Of a DNA stretch of 64,000 bases, positions 40,966 through 51,311 are shown piece by piece. Within the stretch, counting starts at the first letter, position 1. Every line of letters begins with the position of its first letter. The notes under the pieces are model-generated. The model had not been told where the DNA came from. It searched no databases and was given only the letters and a program-made list of their open reading frames with translations. Position numbers and translations under genes: made by a program. Source of the stretch: Vibrio splendidus (lineage in GTDB: Bacteria > Pseudomonadota > Gammaproteobacteria > Enterobacterales > Vibrionaceae); the NCBI RefSeq assembly GCF_024347615.1, contig NZ_AP025508.1, positions 248,001 to 312,000 on the forward strand, written 5' to 3'.

Positions 40966-40981
40966 GCGCAAACGTTTGTTT
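40966..40981. promoter_or_regulatory. PurR-like operator upstream of the amidohydrolase gene
   Basis: GCGCAAACGTTTGTTT contains the symmetric core GCAAACGTTTG of the LacI-family PurR operator (ACGCAAACGTTTGCGT). A further half-site ATCGTTTGCT follows at about 40982. It is 59 bp before the start codon. Confidence 0.6.
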
Positions 40982-41096
40982 TATCGTTTGCTTGAAATTT
41001 TGATGATAGTCCGCCTCTATGAAGCGATGTTTCACAAAGTGAAGATATGTATCAATCTTAGGTTATTTTAGGCTTTTCCAAAGCATATCTGTAGCT

Positions 41097-41125
41097 TACC
41101 CCTAGCATCAGATATACTAGGGGTA
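41097..41125. promoter_or_regulatory. 9-bp inverted repeat over the rnr promoter region
   Basis: TACCCCTAG - 11 nt - CTAGGGGTA, overlapping a possible -10 (TATACT) 31-59 bp before rnr. Either an operator or an early mRNA hairpin; there is no T-run. Confidence 0.5.
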
Positions 41126-41155
41126 TATACATTCCTTGCTTAAGCAGGCCCGCCT

Positions 41156-43654
41156 ATGTCAAAAAACACACCAATGTCAGAAAACACGACAGCGACAACC
41201 ACTGTTGATCCTTTTGCCGACCGAGAGTCGAAAAATTACGAAAACCCAGTACCAAGCCGAGAGTTCATTATTTCGTTTCTAACAGACGCGAATATCCCAA
41301 TGAACCGTAACGATCTATTCGAAGCTTTGGGTTTGGCTGGAGAGGAACAATATGAAGGGCTGCGTCGTCGTTTACGTGCAATGGAACGTGATGGACAGCT
41401 TATCTTTACCCGTCGTCAGTGCTATGCATTGCCTGAGAAGATGGAATTGATTAAAGGCTATGTGATTGGTCATAAAGACGGTCATGGTTGGGTTCGCCCA
41501 GACGGCAGTGTGGGTAAAGACAATGATATCGTGTTGCCGCATCACCAGATGAAAACCATCATGCACGGTGATTACGTACTGGCTCAGCCTACTGACAACA
41601 GTAAACGTGGTCGTCGTGAAGGTCGTTTGGTTCGTGTTCTTGAAGAGCGCAAAACGCCACTTGTTGGCCGCTTCTTCCTAGAATACGGCCATTCTTACGT
41701 GGTTGCTGATGATTCTCGTATTAGTCACGACATCCAGATCCCTACTGAGCATAAAGGCGGTGCTCGAATGGGTAATGTGGTTGTGATTGAAATTACGGAT
41801 CGTGGTGGTCGTTCTCGTAACATGATGGGTAAAGTGACCGAAGTTCTTGGTGAAAACATGGCTCCGGGTATGGAAACGCAGATCGCGATCCGTACTCACC
41901 AGATCCCACAAGAGTGGCCTGAAGCGGTAGATAAGCAAATCGTAAACCTCGGTGAGCATGTTCCTGAAGAAGCAAAAGAAGGACGTGTTGATCTACGCAA
42001 ACTGCCATTGGTTACCATTGATGGTGAAGATGCGCGTGACTTCGATGATGCGGTTTACTGTGAAGCGAAGAAAGGCGGAGGCTGGCGTCTGTGGGTAGCG
42101 ATTGCTGACGTAAGTTACTACGTTCGCCCAGATACCGCGCTAGACAAAGAAGCGATTAACCGTGGTAACTCGGTATACTTCCCGTCACAAGTTGTGCCAA
42201 TGCTGCCAGAAGTCCTTTCTAATGGCCTATGTTCATTGAACCCTCAAGTCGACCGTTTATGTATGGTGTGTGAGATGACTATCTCAGACAAAGGTAAACT
42301 GTCGGGTTACAAGCACTACGAAGCGGTAATGAACTCTCATGCCCGTCTGACTTACAACAAAGTTGGCGCTATCTTAGATGGCAATGAAGAACTTCGTGAG
42401 CGTTACGAGCCTGAAGTACCACATCTTGAAGAGCTTCATAAGATGTACAAGGTACTTAAGAAAACGCGTGATGAACGTGGTGCGATTGAGTTTGAAACGG
42501 TAGAAACTAAGTTTATCTTCAATGCGGATCGTAAGATTGACCGTATTGAACCCGTCATCCGTAACGATGCACACAAGATCATCGAAGAGTGTATGATTCT
42601 TGCGAACATCGCATCGGCATCTTACGTAGAAAAAGCGAAAGAACCTGCACTGTACCGTGTTCACGATACTCCGGGAGAAGAGCGCTTAACGGGCTTTAAG
42701 AGCTTCCTTAGTGAGCTAGGTTTAACGCTGGAAGGTGGCCTGTCGCCATCACCAGTAGACTATGCACAACTGATGCAACAGATTAATGAGCGTGAAGATC
42801 GTGAGTTAATCCAAACCATGCTACTGCGCTCGATGAAGCAAGCGGTATACAACGCGGACAACGCAGGTCACTTTGGTTTAGCTCTTAAACGCTATGCTCA
42901 CTTTACCTCGCCAATTCGTCGTTACCCAGATTTGCTATTGCACCGCGCGATTAAGTACCTTATTGCGAAAGAAGAAGGCCGTCAGAGTGAGCGTTGGACG
43001 CCAACCGGCGGTTACCACTACACTTTCGATGATATGGACTTCTACGGCGAGCAGTGTTCAATGACTGAGCGTCGTGCTGATGATGCTACGCGTGAAGTGA
43101 ACGACTGGCTGAAGTGTGAGTACATGCAAGACCATGTCGGCGAAGTGATGGATGGCGTAATTGCTAACGTGACTGGCTTCGGCTTCTTTGTTCGTCTCAC
43201 TGAACTGCACATTGATGGCTTGGTACATATCTCAGCGCTAGCGAATGATTACTACCAATTTGATGCTGTTGGTCAGCGTTTAGTCGGTGAAAGCTCAGGT
43301 AACATCTACCGCTTAGGTGATTCGGTTAAAGTGAAGGTTTCTGCGGTTAATCTAGAAACTCGCCAAATCGACTTTGATTTAGAAGACACCGATCGTCAGC
43401 CTCGTGGTAAAGGTAAAACAGCCAAGAAGCGTGCAGCTGAAGCGATGAAAAAGGCGAAAAGCAAGAAGCGTTCAGCGGTGAAGAGTAATAAGCCGGGTGT
43501 ACCTGCGACGCCTTTAGTTGAACCGACTAAGCGACCAGACGGTAGCTCTGAAAGTTCAGCTAAGAAGAAGTCAGCGAATAAAACCGGTGCTGCGAAGGCG
43601 CGAGCTAAGAAAAAGCGTACCGCAAGCCGTAAGCCAAAGGCTGATAAGTCTTAA
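41156..43654 (+). CDS. rnr: Ribonuclease R
   Basis: 832 residues. An N-terminal helix-turn-helix region and cold-shock domains precede the RNB catalytic domain, with [13 protein letters not shown] holding the catalytic aspartates. An S1 domain (about 640-725, [15 protein letters not shown]) and a long Lys/Ala-rich basic tail (about 745-832) follow. It degrades structured RNA 3' to 5' and acts in trans-translation. A second in-frame ATG six codons later is an alternative start. nsrR, upstream in E. coli, is absent here. It precedes rlmB as in E. coli. Confidence 0.97.
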   Translation: MSKNTPMSENTTATTTVDPFADRESKNYENPVPSREFIISFLTDANIPMNRNDLFEALGLAGEEQYEGLRRRLRAMERDGQLIFTRRQCYALPEKMELIKGYVIGHKDGHGWVRPDGSVGKDNDIVLPHHQMKTIMHGDYVLAQPTDNSKRGRREGRLVRVLEERKTPLVGRFFLEYGHSYVVADDSRISHDIQIPTEHKGGARMGNVVVIEITDRGGRSRNMMGKVTEVLGENMAPGMETQIAIRTHQIPQEWPEAVDKQIVNLGEHVPEEAKEGRVDLRKLPLVTIDGEDARDFDDAVYCEAKKGGGWRLWVAIADVSYYVRPDTALDKEAINRGNSVYFPSQVVPMLPEVLSNGLCSLNPQVDRLCMVCEMTISDKGKLSGYKHYEAVMNSHARLTYNKVGAILDGNEELRERYEPEVPHLEELHKMYKVLKKTRDERGAIEFETVETKFIFNADRKIDRIEPVIRNDAHKIIEECMILANIASASYVEKAKEPALYRVHDTPGEERLTGFKSFLSELGLTLEGGLSPSPVDYAQLMQQINEREDRELIQTMLLRSMKQAVYNADNAGHFGLALKRYAHFTSPIRRYPDLLLHRAIKYLIAKEEGRQSERWTPTGGYHYTFDDMDFYGEQCSMTERRADDATREVNDWLKCEYMQDHVGEVMDGVIANVTGFGFFVRLTELHIDGLVHISALANDYYQFDAVGQRLVGESSGNIYRLGDSVKVKVSAVNLETRQIDFDLEDTDRQPRGKGKTAKKRAAEAMKKAKSKKRSAVKSNKPGVPATPLVEPTKRPDGSSESSAKKKSANKTGAAKARAKKKRTASRKPKADKS

Positions 43655-43857
43655 GTTTATAAGCCTTAAGCTTAATAAGGCGCTTTGCTAGTTAGGTTTA
43701 GCACAGCGCTAGTTTAATGTGACATGGCTTTAACGCGAAAAGACTTTAATGCGAGAGTATCAGGCGCAAGACGCATACTCTCGAAATAAACAACACAGGG
43801 GTGGGTGCATCGGGTTTGATGTCATTCATCTCTGAGCAATAAGAGTAACCAGAGACA

Positions 43858-44598
43858 ATGAGTAACGAATTTATTTACGGTATTCACGCGGTGAAAGCCG
43901 TACTAGAAAAAGATCCAGCGCGCTTTATTGAAGCGTACGTGCTTAAAGGTCGTCAAGACGATCGTCTTCTTCCATTACTGAATCAACTGCAGCAATTTGG
44001 TGTGTCGATTCAACAAATGGGCCGTAAGCCGCTTGATGAAAAAGCACAGGGTGCAAATCACCAAGGTCTTATTGCTAAGGTGAAGCCTGCTAAGCAGCTT
44101 AATGAAACTCACCTAGACGATATCCTAGCGCAGCACGAACAGCCTCTGCTGTTGGTTCTAGATGGTGTAACAGACCCTCATAACCTAGGTGCTTGTCTAC
44201 GTAACGCGGATGCTGCGGGTGTGGCGGCTGTTATCGTACCTAAAGATCGCTCTTCACCGCTAACGGCAACCGTAAGTAAGGTTGCTTGTGGCGCAGCTGA
44301 AACCGTTCCTCTAGTACGCGTAACCAACCTAGCTCGTACAATGCGTGCACTGCAAGAGCAGGGTGTATGGTTCGTGGGTACCGCAGGTGAAGCAACGCAT
44401 GATATCTATCAAGCGAAGCTAACGGGTCCTCTTGCCGTTGTGATGGGCGCAGAAGGTGACGGTATGCGTCGTCTAACGCGTGAAACCTGTGATGACCTGA
44501 TTAAGATCCCAATGTCAGGCAGCGTGTCGAGCCTAAACGTTTCGGTAGCATCAGGCATCTGTCTGTTCGAAGCGGTACGTCAGCGCCTAGCTCAATAG
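43858..44598 (+). CDS. rlmB: 23S rRNA (guanosine-2251-2'-O)-methyltransferase
   Basis: 246 residues. An N-terminal substrate-binding domain begins [14 protein letters not shown]. The C-terminal SPOUT knot domain carries the three signature motifs: [32 protein letters not shown] and [18 protein letters not shown]. It methylates G2251 in the P-loop of 23S rRNA using SAM. Second gene of the rnr-rlmB pair; a strong terminator follows. Confidence 0.97.
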   Translation: MSNEFIYGIHAVKAVLEKDPARFIEAYVLKGRQDDRLLPLLNQLQQFGVSIQQMGRKPLDEKAQGANHQGLIAKVKPAKQLNETHLDDILAQHEQPLLLVLDGVTDPHNLGACLRNADAAGVAAVIVPKDRSSPLTATVSKVACGAAETVPLVRVTNLARTMRALQEQGVWFVGTAGEATHDIYQAKLTGPLAVVMGAEGDGMRRLTRETCDDLIKIPMSGSVSSLNVSVASGICLFEAVRQRLAQ

Positions 44599-44647
44599 CG
44601 TTAAGCTGAGTCAAAAGGCAAAACGACTCTAAGTCTATGAATTTATT

Positions 44648-44682
44648 AACGCTCACCACTTGCTGGTGGGCGTTTCTTTTTA
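44648..44682 (+). terminator. Rho-independent terminator of rlmB
   Basis: AACGCTCACCA - CTTGC - TGGTGGGCGTT (one G-U), then TCTTTTT. Confidence 0.9.
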
Positions 44683-44762
44683 GGGCGTAGAGTGACAAAT
44701 TGACAGAATCACAGATGGCTAGATGGCGAAAGAAAAACTGTTTCATTATTAGCCAAATACCG

Positions 44763-44790
44763 CTTGCCAATACCGGGTTCTTTCTATAAT
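44763..44790 (+). promoter_or_regulatory. Promoter of the rpsF operon
   Basis: A perfect -10 TATAAT at 44785-44790 with a -35-like CTTGCC at 44763 (16-bp spacer). It lies 100 bp before rpsF. Confidence 0.6.
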
Positions 44791-44807
44791 ATTTGCCGTC
44801 CTTAAAA

Positions 44808-44852
44808 CTCGGTCATTTTTCTTTAGTTCCTTGCTTCCCTTGGACGACCGAG
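44808..44852 (+). promoter_or_regulatory. Candidate ribosomal protein leader upstream of rpsF
   Basis: CTCGGTC pairs with GACCGAG, enclosing a 31-nt loop, within the rpsF 5' UTR. S6:S18-binding leaders are known upstream of rpsF in many bacteria. Whether this hairpin has the needed CCG bulge is not certain by eye. Confidence 0.4.
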
Positions 44853-44890
44853 CCTTTCGTGGAAGCTAATAATCCGTAAGGAGCAACCAA

Positions 44891-45304
44891 ATGCGTCATT
44901 ATGAAATCGTATTCATGGTTCACCCTGATCAAAGCGAGCAAGTTGCTGGCATGATCGAGCGTTACACTGGTTCAATCACTGAAGCTGGCGGTACTATCCA
45001 CCGTCTAGAAGACTGGGGCCGCCGTCAAATGGCTTACCCAATCAACAAACTTCACAAAGCTCACTACGTTCTTATGAACGTTGAAGCTGGCCAAGAAGTG
45101 ATGGACGAGCTAGAAACTGCTTTCCGTTTTAACGATGCAGTTCTACGTAACATGATCATGCGCACTAAAGGCGCTGTGACTGAGCAATCTATCATGCTTA
45201 AGCAAAAAGAAGAGCGTGCAGAGCGTGCTCCTCGTCGTGATGACCGTGAAGAACGTGCACCACGTCGTGAAGAAGAAGCTAAGCCAGAAGCTGCTGCTGA
45301 GTAA
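44891..45304 (+). CDS. rpsF: 30S ribosomal protein S6
   Basis: 137 residues. The start [18 protein letters not shown] and the [15 protein letters not shown] block are diagnostic for S6. The C-terminus is a charged tail of alternating Arg and Glu/Asp ([20 protein letters not shown]) ending in Glu/Ala. In E. coli this tail is modified by RimK glutamylation. S6 pairs with S18 on the 30S platform. It starts the rpsF-rpsR-rplI operon after a strong AAGGAG site. Confidence 0.98.
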   Translation: MRHYEIVFMVHPDQSEQVAGMIERYTGSITEAGGTIHRLEDWGRRQMAYPINKLHKAHYVLMNVEAGQEVMDELETAFRFNDAVLRNMIMRTKGAVTEQSIMLKQKEERAERAPRRDDREERAPRREEEAKPEAAAE

Positions 45305-45433
45305 TTCTTTTTTGGCCTTTTAGGTCATTAAATTTTATTCAACTCGTTTAGGTATTTTCACTACAAGCATTTGCTTACGCTTATTTATAAGCCTGTGTTA
45401 ATACCGCATTATTAAATTTAGATCAGGAGATAG

Positions 45434-45664
<231 letters not shown>

Positions 45665-45702
45665 TCGGTAATAGTTAACAATAGTTTAAGAGGACTAAGA
45701 TA

Positions 45703-46155
45703 ATGCAAGTTATTCTACTTGATAAAATCGGTAACCTAGGTGGCCTTGGCGACCAAGTAAACGTTAAATCTGGTTACGCTCGTAACTTCCTTATCCCACA
45801 GGGTAAAGTAGTTATGGCAACTAAAGACAACGTTGCTATGTTCGAAACTCGCCGTGCTGAACTAGAAGCTAAAGTTGCTGAGCAACTAGCTGCTGCAGAA
45901 GCTCGCGCAGAGACAGTTAACACTCTAGAAGGCGTTACAATCGCTTCTAAAGCTGGTGACGAAGGCAAACTATTCGGTTCTATCGGTACTCGTGACATCG
46001 CAGATGCTATTACAGCAGCTGGTGTTGCAGTAGTTAAGAGCGAAGTACGCCTACCTGAAGGCGCTCTACGTAACATCGGCGAATTCGAAGTAAGCATCCA
46101 ACTTCACTCTGAAGTTTTTGCTACTGCGAAAATCGCTATCGTTGCAGCTGAGTAA
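45703..46155 (+). CDS. rplI: 50S ribosomal protein L9
   Basis: 150 residues. The N-terminal domain begins [19 protein letters not shown] with [14 protein letters not shown] long connecting helix follows (about 41-74), then the C-terminal domain. L9 sits at the base of the L1 stalk and helps reading-frame maintenance. It closes the rpsF-rpsR-rplI operon; a strong terminator follows 38 bp later. Confidence 0.98.
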   Translation: MQVILLDKIGNLGGLGDQVNVKSGYARNFLIPQGKVVMATKDNVAMFETRRAELEAKVAEQLAAAEARAETVNTLEGVTIASKAGDEGKLFGSIGTRDIADAITAAGVAVVKSEVRLPEGALRNIGEFEVSIQLHSEVFATAKIAIVAAE

Positions 46156-46193
46156 TTTCAGTACCAAGACGAATTCTTTCTTTTGAAAGTTTT

Positions 46194-46221
46194 AAACACC
46201 AGCTTCGGCTGGTGTTTTTTT
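46194..46221 (+). terminator. Rho-independent terminator of the rpsF operon
   Basis: AAACACCAGC - TTCG - GCTGGTGTTT with a seven-base T-run. Confidence 0.95.
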
Positions 46222-46312
46222 ATGTCTGAAATATAGGAAAACATAGCGAAGGGGTTATGGTAAGTAAAAAGCTTACAGTGATCCAAAAGCTGTTATTGCT
46301 GAACAGGCTGTT

Positions 46313-46420
46313 CTCAAGGTTAGAAGTGGCCTTAAGATTAGAGCTGCTCTTGAGACTAGAATAGTTCTTAAGACTAGAATAGTTCTTGAGACTAGAATAG
46401 CTCTTGAGATTAGAACTGAA
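46313..46420. repeat. 18-bp tandem repeat, six copies, including the DUF481 gene 3' end
   Basis: Units at 46313, 46331, 46349, 46367, 46385 and 46403 follow the pattern CTTGAGACTAGAATAGTT, the first being most diverged. The last unit holds the DUF481 gene stop codon, and the other units carry a TAG or TAA at the same place (minus strand). 18 bp is six codons, so the copies stay in frame. Confidence 0.85.
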
Positions 46421-47306
46421 AGAGCAGGTTAATCGACAGCACAGAGTCTTCTTTGCTTAATCCGTGAGGCACTTTATCGTGGTATTGACGAGAGTGAGCA
46501 ATCTTCAGTGCGATATTGTCAGTAATATCGTTGATCGCTTCTAATTCAGTATCAAATTTCAGGTTACTGTGGCCAGATACTAACGTCACATCAGCCTTGA
46601 GCTGCAAATTCTTCAACACCTGCCATGATGTATTCACATTGCCACGGAAAATCGCCTCTTCAACAATCTCTGGGAAGATGATGTCATCGTCGTCCAATTC
46701 ATCGAGATTAGGTTCTTGGTAACGAAAACCCGGTCCGACTTCGACTTCCAACACAAACTCTTCAGTGTTCGAGAACTGATAACCCAAACCACTAGAGATT
46801 GTGTAGTCTTTAAAGTAAGCACTGTATCGTGAATCGACACCTTTAAAGCTGCCGTAAAGGTAGGTTTTAGGGCTTAACTTGTAGTCACTCTGAGCCGAGT
46901 AAGTCGATTGCCTTTTATCTTCTTCACCGTCTTTGTAGAGGTTGTAGTATTTCCATTCGCCACTGGTTCTATGACGGCCAGCCGTATACTCACCGTTTAG
47001 GCGGGCATTTAGCGATCGTGAATCAGAATTACCAGTATGCGACTGATACCCAAATTCGACTTCCGTCTTGAGTGGGTTCGGCAGTTCTGTGTCACTCGTA
47101 TCACTTGGTGCGATATCCATATCTTTTTCAGGTGTCGGTGCAACGACGATCGGCTCAACAGTAGGTTCTGAAACTACTATAGAGTCGAGGATTGCATCGA
47201 CAGAGGCTTTAGCATCATCAGCTAAGGCCAACGGAGAGCTCAGAAGGCTAGTGCTTAGAAGACCAGAGCTTAGAAGACCAGTGCTCAGAGCCAATAATTT
47301 GGACAC
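46410..47306 (-). CDS. DUF481 family outer-membrane beta-barrel protein
   Basis: 298 residues starting at GTG with AGAGG upstream. The signal peptide has an internal repeat (STGLLSSGLLSTSLLSS, ending LALADD). A Pro/Asp/Glu-rich linker (about 30-80) precedes a beta-barrel of alternating strands, such as EVEFGYQSHTGNSDSRSLNA and GSFKGVDSRYSAYFKDY, ending in a terminal Phe (LLFQF), the usual outer-membrane insertion signal. DUF481/YdiY-like proteins are outer-membrane proteins of unknown role. It is divergent from dnaB. Tandem repeats overlap its 3' end. Confidence 0.87.
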   Translation of the reverse strand: MSKLLALSTGLLSSGLLSTSLLSSPLALADDAKASVDAILDSIVVSEPTVEPIVVAPTPEKDMDIAPSDTSDTELPNPLKTEVEFGYQSHTGNSDSRSLNARLNGEYTAGRHRTSGEWKYYNLYKDGEEDKRQSTYSAQSDYKLSPKTYLYGSFKGVDSRYSAYFKDYTISSGLGYQFSNTEEFVLEVEVGPGFRYQEPNLDELDDDDIIFPEIVEEAIFRGNVNTSWQVLKNLQLKADVTLVSGHSNLKFDTELEAINDITDNIALKIAHSRQYHDKVPHGLSKEDSVLSINLLFQF

Positions 47307-47482
47307 GCATACCTCTAGTTATACAGTGAGTGAATGGCAGGATCGTAATGCTACCCTTGGTTAATTCCGTCAGCAATAGGTAAATTCTTCCTGAAGAATA
47401 AAACAAACGCTTAGGAACGGATTACAAATGAGTGTTCTTGGGTATAATGAACGATCATTATTAGTTATTGAGTGTAGTCATA

Positions 47483-48874
47483 GTGGATACCAAAAGTCAG
47501 AAATCAGCCAACGATCAGGTGGACGCCATCAAAGTCCCACCACATTCATTAGAAGCTGAGCAATCTGTTATTGGCGGTTTGTTATTGGATAACGAACGCT
47601 GGGATACAGTTGCTGAAAAGGTTGTGGCCAAAGACTTTTATAGCCGTCCTCACCGTCTGATCTTTGAAGCGGTAAAGGATATCCTTGAAGAAAGTTCTCC
47701 TCTGGACCTGATTACACTCTCTGAACATTTAGAGCTTCGTGAGCAGCTAGAAGACGTAGGTGGCTTTGCTTACCTTGCTGACTTAGCCAAAAACACACCC
47801 AGTGCCGCTAACATTAATGCGTATGCAGATATCGTGGCACAGCGAGCACTGGTTCGTAGCTTGATCGGTGTGGCGAATGAGATCGCCGATTCTGGTTATG
47901 ACCCTCAAGGTCGTACATCGGAAGAGCTGGTTGATCTTGCTGAAAGTAAAGTCTTCGCGATTGCAGAAGGCCGAGCAAGTGAAAACGAAGGCCCACAAAA
48001 CGTTGATAGCATTCTCGAGAAGACGCTAGAACGTATCGAAATCTTATATAAATCGCCACAAGATGGTGTTACTGGTGTCGATACTGGCTTTAACGACCTC
48101 AACAAGAAGACAGCAGGCCTACAGGGTTCTGACTTAATCATTGTTGCTGCGCGTCCATCGATGGGTAAAACCACCTTTGCGATGAACTTGTGTGAAAATG
48201 CGGCGATGAAACAAGATAAGCCAGTTCTGATTTTCTCTCTTGAGATGCCAGCCGAACAGCTGATGATGCGTATGCTTGCGTCACTTTCTCGTGTCGACCA
48301 AACCAAGATTCGTACCGGTCAATTAGACGATGAAGATTGGGCTCGTATTTCGTCGAGTATGGGTATTCTGATGGATAAGAAGAATATGTATATCGATGAC
48401 AGCTCGGGTCTAACGCCAACCGAAGTTCGTTCTCGTGCTCGACGTATTGCACGTGAACACGATGGTATCTCTATGATCATGATAGATTACCTTCAATTAA
48501 TGCGTGTTCCTTCATTATCAGATAACCGTACTCTTGAAATTGCCGAGATTTCTCGCTCATTGAAAGCGTTGGCGAAAGAACTGAACGTTCCGGTTGTCGC
48601 ACTTTCTCAGCTTAACCGTTCCCTAGAGCAACGTGCTGATAAGCGCCCAGTAAACTCGGACTTGCGTGAATCAGGTTCTATCGAGCAAGATGCCGATTTG
48701 ATCATGTTTATCTATCGTGATGAGGTTTATAACCCAGACAGTTCATTGAAAGGCATCGCAGAGATCATCCTTGGTAAGCAACGTAACGGTCCGATCGGTT
48801 CGGTTCGTTTGACATTCCAAGGTCAACACTCCCGATTTGATAACTATGCAGGCCCTGCATTTGATGATGAGTAA
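47483..48874 (+). CDS. dnaB: Replicative DNA helicase DnaB
   Basis: 463 residues from the GTG at 47483; a TTG five codons upstream is possible. An N-terminal primase-binding domain begins PPHSLEAEQSVIGGLLLDN. The RecA-type motor follows, with Walker A ARPSMGKTTFAMN, Walker B MIMIDYLQLM and the arginine-finger region near GKQRNGPIG. No intein is present. The hexamer unwinds DNA ahead of the replisome. It is followed after 6 bp by alr; dnaB-alr linkage is conserved in gammaproteobacteria. Confidence 0.97.
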   Translation: MDTKSQKSANDQVDAIKVPPHSLEAEQSVIGGLLLDNERWDTVAEKVVAKDFYSRPHRLIFEAVKDILEESSPLDLITLSEHLELREQLEDVGGFAYLADLAKNTPSAANINAYADIVAQRALVRSLIGVANEIADSGYDPQGRTSEELVDLAESKVFAIAEGRASENEGPQNVDSILEKTLERIEILYKSPQDGVTGVDTGFNDLNKKTAGLQGSDLIIVAARPSMGKTTFAMNLCENAAMKQDKPVLIFSLEMPAEQLMMRMLASLSRVDQTKIRTGQLDDEDWARISSSMGILMDKKNMYIDDSSGLTPTEVRSRARRIAREHDGISMIMIDYLQLMRVPSLSDNRTLEIAEISRSLKALAKELNVPVVALSQLNRSLEQRADKRPVNSDLRESGSIEQDADLIMFIYRDEVYNPDSSLKGIAEIILGKQRNGPIGSVRLTFQGQHSRFDNYAGPAFDDE

Positions 48875-48880
48875 TCGCTA

Positions 48881-49966
48881 ATGACTTACATGAAAGCAGC
48901 GACGGCAAGCATTGACTTAAACGCGCTCGAACATAACTTGAACCAGATAAAGTCGAAGGCTCCACAGTGTAAAGTTATGTCGGTTGTGAAAGCGAATGGC
49001 TACGGGCACGGCTTACTGCATATCGCCAAGCACTCTAAAAACTCAGATGCTTTTGGTGTGGCGCGTATTGAAGAAGCCTTACAACTGCGAGCTGGTGGTA
49101 TTGTTAAACCCATATTGTTGCTGGAAGGGTTTTACTCTTCGGGTGATTTACCCATCCTGGTGACCAATAACATTCAAACCGTGGTGCATTGTGAAGAGCA
49201 ATTAAGCGCGCTTGAGAATGCAGATTTGGAAACACCCGTTGTGGTATGGCTTAAAGTCGACAGTGGCATGCACCGATTAGGTGTTCGCCCTGAGCAATAC
49301 CAAAACTTTGTTGAGCGTTTGCATCAATGTGCGAATGTTGCCAAACCTCTACGTTACATGAGCCACTTCGGTTGTGCTGATGAACTTGATAGAGCAACCA
49401 CCGTTGAACAGACTGAGCTTTTCTTATCTCTCACTGACGGTTGTGAAGGTGAGCGTTCACTTGCTGCCTCTGCGGGTCTATTGGCTTGGCCTAATAGCCA
49501 CCTTGATTGGGTTCGTCCGGGAATCATCTCTTACGGTGTTTCGCCTTTTGCTGATAAATCAGCGCAAGAACTTGGCTTTAAGCCTGTGATGACTCTGACC
49601 TCACATCTGATTGCGGTTCGTGATGTTAAAGCGGGTGAAAGCGTTGGTTATGGCGCTAACTGGACCAGTGAACGTGATACCAAGGTTGGCGTGATCGCGA
49701 TTGGTTACGGTGATGGTTATCCACGCATGGCTCCTAACGGCACTCCAGTGTTCGTTAATGGACGAAAAGTACCGATCGCAGGACGAGTGTCAATGGACAT
49801 GCTAACGGTCGACCTTGGCCCTGATGCTGCAGATAAAGTCGGTGATGAAGCGACATTATGGGGTAAAGATTTACCTTCAGAAGAAGTCGCAGAACATATC
49901 GGCACTATCGCGTACGAGCTAGTCACTAAGCTGACTTCGCGTGTTGCGATGGAGTATGTGAAGTAG
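48881..49966 (+). CDS. alr: Alanine racemase
   Basis: 361 residues from the ATG at 48881; the in-frame ATG at 48890 (MKAATASID) is equally plausible. The PLP lysine is in [11 protein letters not shown] (K37). The second catalytic tyrosine lies in [11 protein letters not shown], with the [12 protein letters not shown] block following. It makes D-alanine for peptidoglycan. Probably co-transcribed with dnaB (6-bp gap) and the outer-membrane gene downstream (20-bp gap). Confidence 0.96.
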   Translation: MTYMKAATASIDLNALEHNLNQIKSKAPQCKVMSVVKANGYGHGLLHIAKHSKNSDAFGVARIEEALQLRAGGIVKPILLLEGFYSSGDLPILVTNNIQTVVHCEEQLSALENADLETPVVVWLKVDSGMHRLGVRPEQYQNFVERLHQCANVAKPLRYMSHFGCADELDRATTVEQTELFLSLTDGCEGERSLAASAGLLAWPNSHLDWVRPGIISYGVSPFADKSAQELGFKPVMTLTSHLIAVRDVKAGESVGYGANWTSERDTKVGVIAIGYGDGYPRMAPNGTPVFVNGRKVPIAGRVSMDMLTVDLGPDAADKVGDEATLWGKDLPSEEVAEHIGTIAYELVTKLTSRVAMEYVK

Positions 49967-49986
49967 CTATGGATTTTGTAAACTAA

Positions 49987-51195
49987 ATGATGTTCAAGCG
50001 AACTACTCGACACTGGCTAACGTCAGCCTTGGCGTTAGCCAGTGTCAGCTTTTCTTCTTCTGCCTTGAGCGAAGAAAAAGATTCAGCCTTTGTCCCTTTC
50101 TATTTTAGTACTGAAACTTTGGGCAATACCTTTGGGGTTGCGGGTGTCGCAAAGGGTGTTTGGCAACCTCAAGCCGCTCTGTTTGGTATGGCACTCTATT
50201 CAGACAAAGACAGTTATGTCGGTTTTCTATCGGCCTTTAACTACGCTTTGTCTGAGAATGTTTTATTCAGTACTCAGATGTACCAAGCGCGCTTCAACGA
50301 CAATCCTTATTACATTGGCTCTCAAGGCGACAACGATTCATCTATTGATGATAAAACCATTGCCGATGGCTTAGAGCAAAACTATCAGTTTGAATTTAAG
50401 TATTTGCTACCTTGGGGCAATGTTGCAGAACATGGCTTGTTAGGGGCTTTTCAGCCAATCAAAGATGTGAGCTTTGCTTCGCCCGTCGAGTCGGGTGTCA
50501 GTTCGATTATCTTCACGCCTTTTTATACGGCTCGTGAGCTAGAAGGTTTAAATAATACTGAAGAGGCGACAGGCTTTAGTCTGGCATTGGATTGGGATAA
50601 CCGTGATAGCACACGTAACCCAACCACGGGCTCTCATACTAACCTGGAATTCACGACCGGCGCAGAAAGCTGGTCTAACGATGATTTATGGTTGAAGTGG
50701 ACGTTCCAAAACAGTCAGTACTTCGCATTAGGCCCTTTAGGTGACCTGTTCGACCAACAAGTCGTGGCACTCGATTTCTATACTGCTGATACACCAACCT
50801 GGGATAACTGCTCTGGGCAAGATTGTGCTCGTCCACCGGAAACTGAACAAGCTCGACTTGGCGGTTTATATCGCTTACGAGGCTATACCGGAGGTCGCTA
50901 CCACGGACGTTCTGCGGTTCATTACTCTGCTGAGTACCGAGTGATTCCTGACTGGCAACCTTTGGGTGATATCCCGCTGATTAACTACTACGATTTGCCT
51001 TGGTGGCAATGGGTGGCGTTTGCCGAAGTCGGGCGCGTTGCGGATGAGTACGATATAAAAACACTGCACTCGGATATGAAATGGAGCCTAGGCGGCGCGG
51101 TTCGTTTCCAAGTAGAGGGTATTGTTGTTCGTGCTGAGTTAGCTCGAGGCGGTGATGAAGGGACCTTTAGGGTCATGATAAACCAGCCTTTCTAA
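49987..51195 (+). CDS. Omp85-type (BamA/TamA C-terminal) outer-membrane protein
   Basis: 402 residues with two possible ATG starts (49987, 49990). A signal peptide (about 1-28, ending SSALSEEK) is followed directly by the beta-barrel, without POTRA domains. The barrel carries the conserved motif LDWDNRDSTRNPTTGSH and, near residue 296, LYRLRGY, which corresponds to the (V/I)RG(F/Y) lid-lock motif of Omp85 proteins. It ends in Phe. Short Omp85 barrels of this kind are often called surface-antigen or patatin-associated proteins; the function here is unknown. Confidence 0.85.
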   Translation: MMFKRTTRHWLTSALALASVSFSSSALSEEKDSAFVPFYFSTETLGNTFGVAGVAKGVWQPQAALFGMALYSDKDSYVGFLSAFNYALSENVLFSTQMYQARFNDNPYYIGSQGDNDSSIDDKTIADGLEQNYQFEFKYLLPWGNVAEHGLLGAFQPIKDVSFASPVESGVSSIIFTPFYTARELEGLNNTEEATGFSLALDWDNRDSTRNPTTGSHTNLEFTTGAESWSNDDLWLKWTFQNSQYFALGPLGDLFDQQVVALDFYTADTPTWDNCSGQDCARPPETEQARLGGLYRLRGYTGGRYHGRSAVHYSAEYRVIPDWQPLGDIPLINYYDLPWWQWVAFAEVGRVADEYDIKTLHSDMKWSLGGAVRFQVEGIVVRAELARGGDEGTFRVMINQPF

Positions 51196-51228
51196 TCTGG
51201 TTTACTAACTCGAATATCTCATCTTTTT

Positions 51229-51261
51229 AAAGGGTGACTCATAACTGTGTCACCCTTTTTT
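51229..51261. terminator. Rho-independent terminator
   Basis: AAAGGGTGAC and GTCACCCTTT with a 10-nt loop and a T-run on the plus strand; A-rich DNA upstream may let it serve the convergent yjbQ-like gene too. Confidence 0.85.
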
Positions 51262-51311
51262 GTTTTCTATCATTATGTTTTTAATGATGTTTTATAGCTG
51301 GTTACTTAAGG

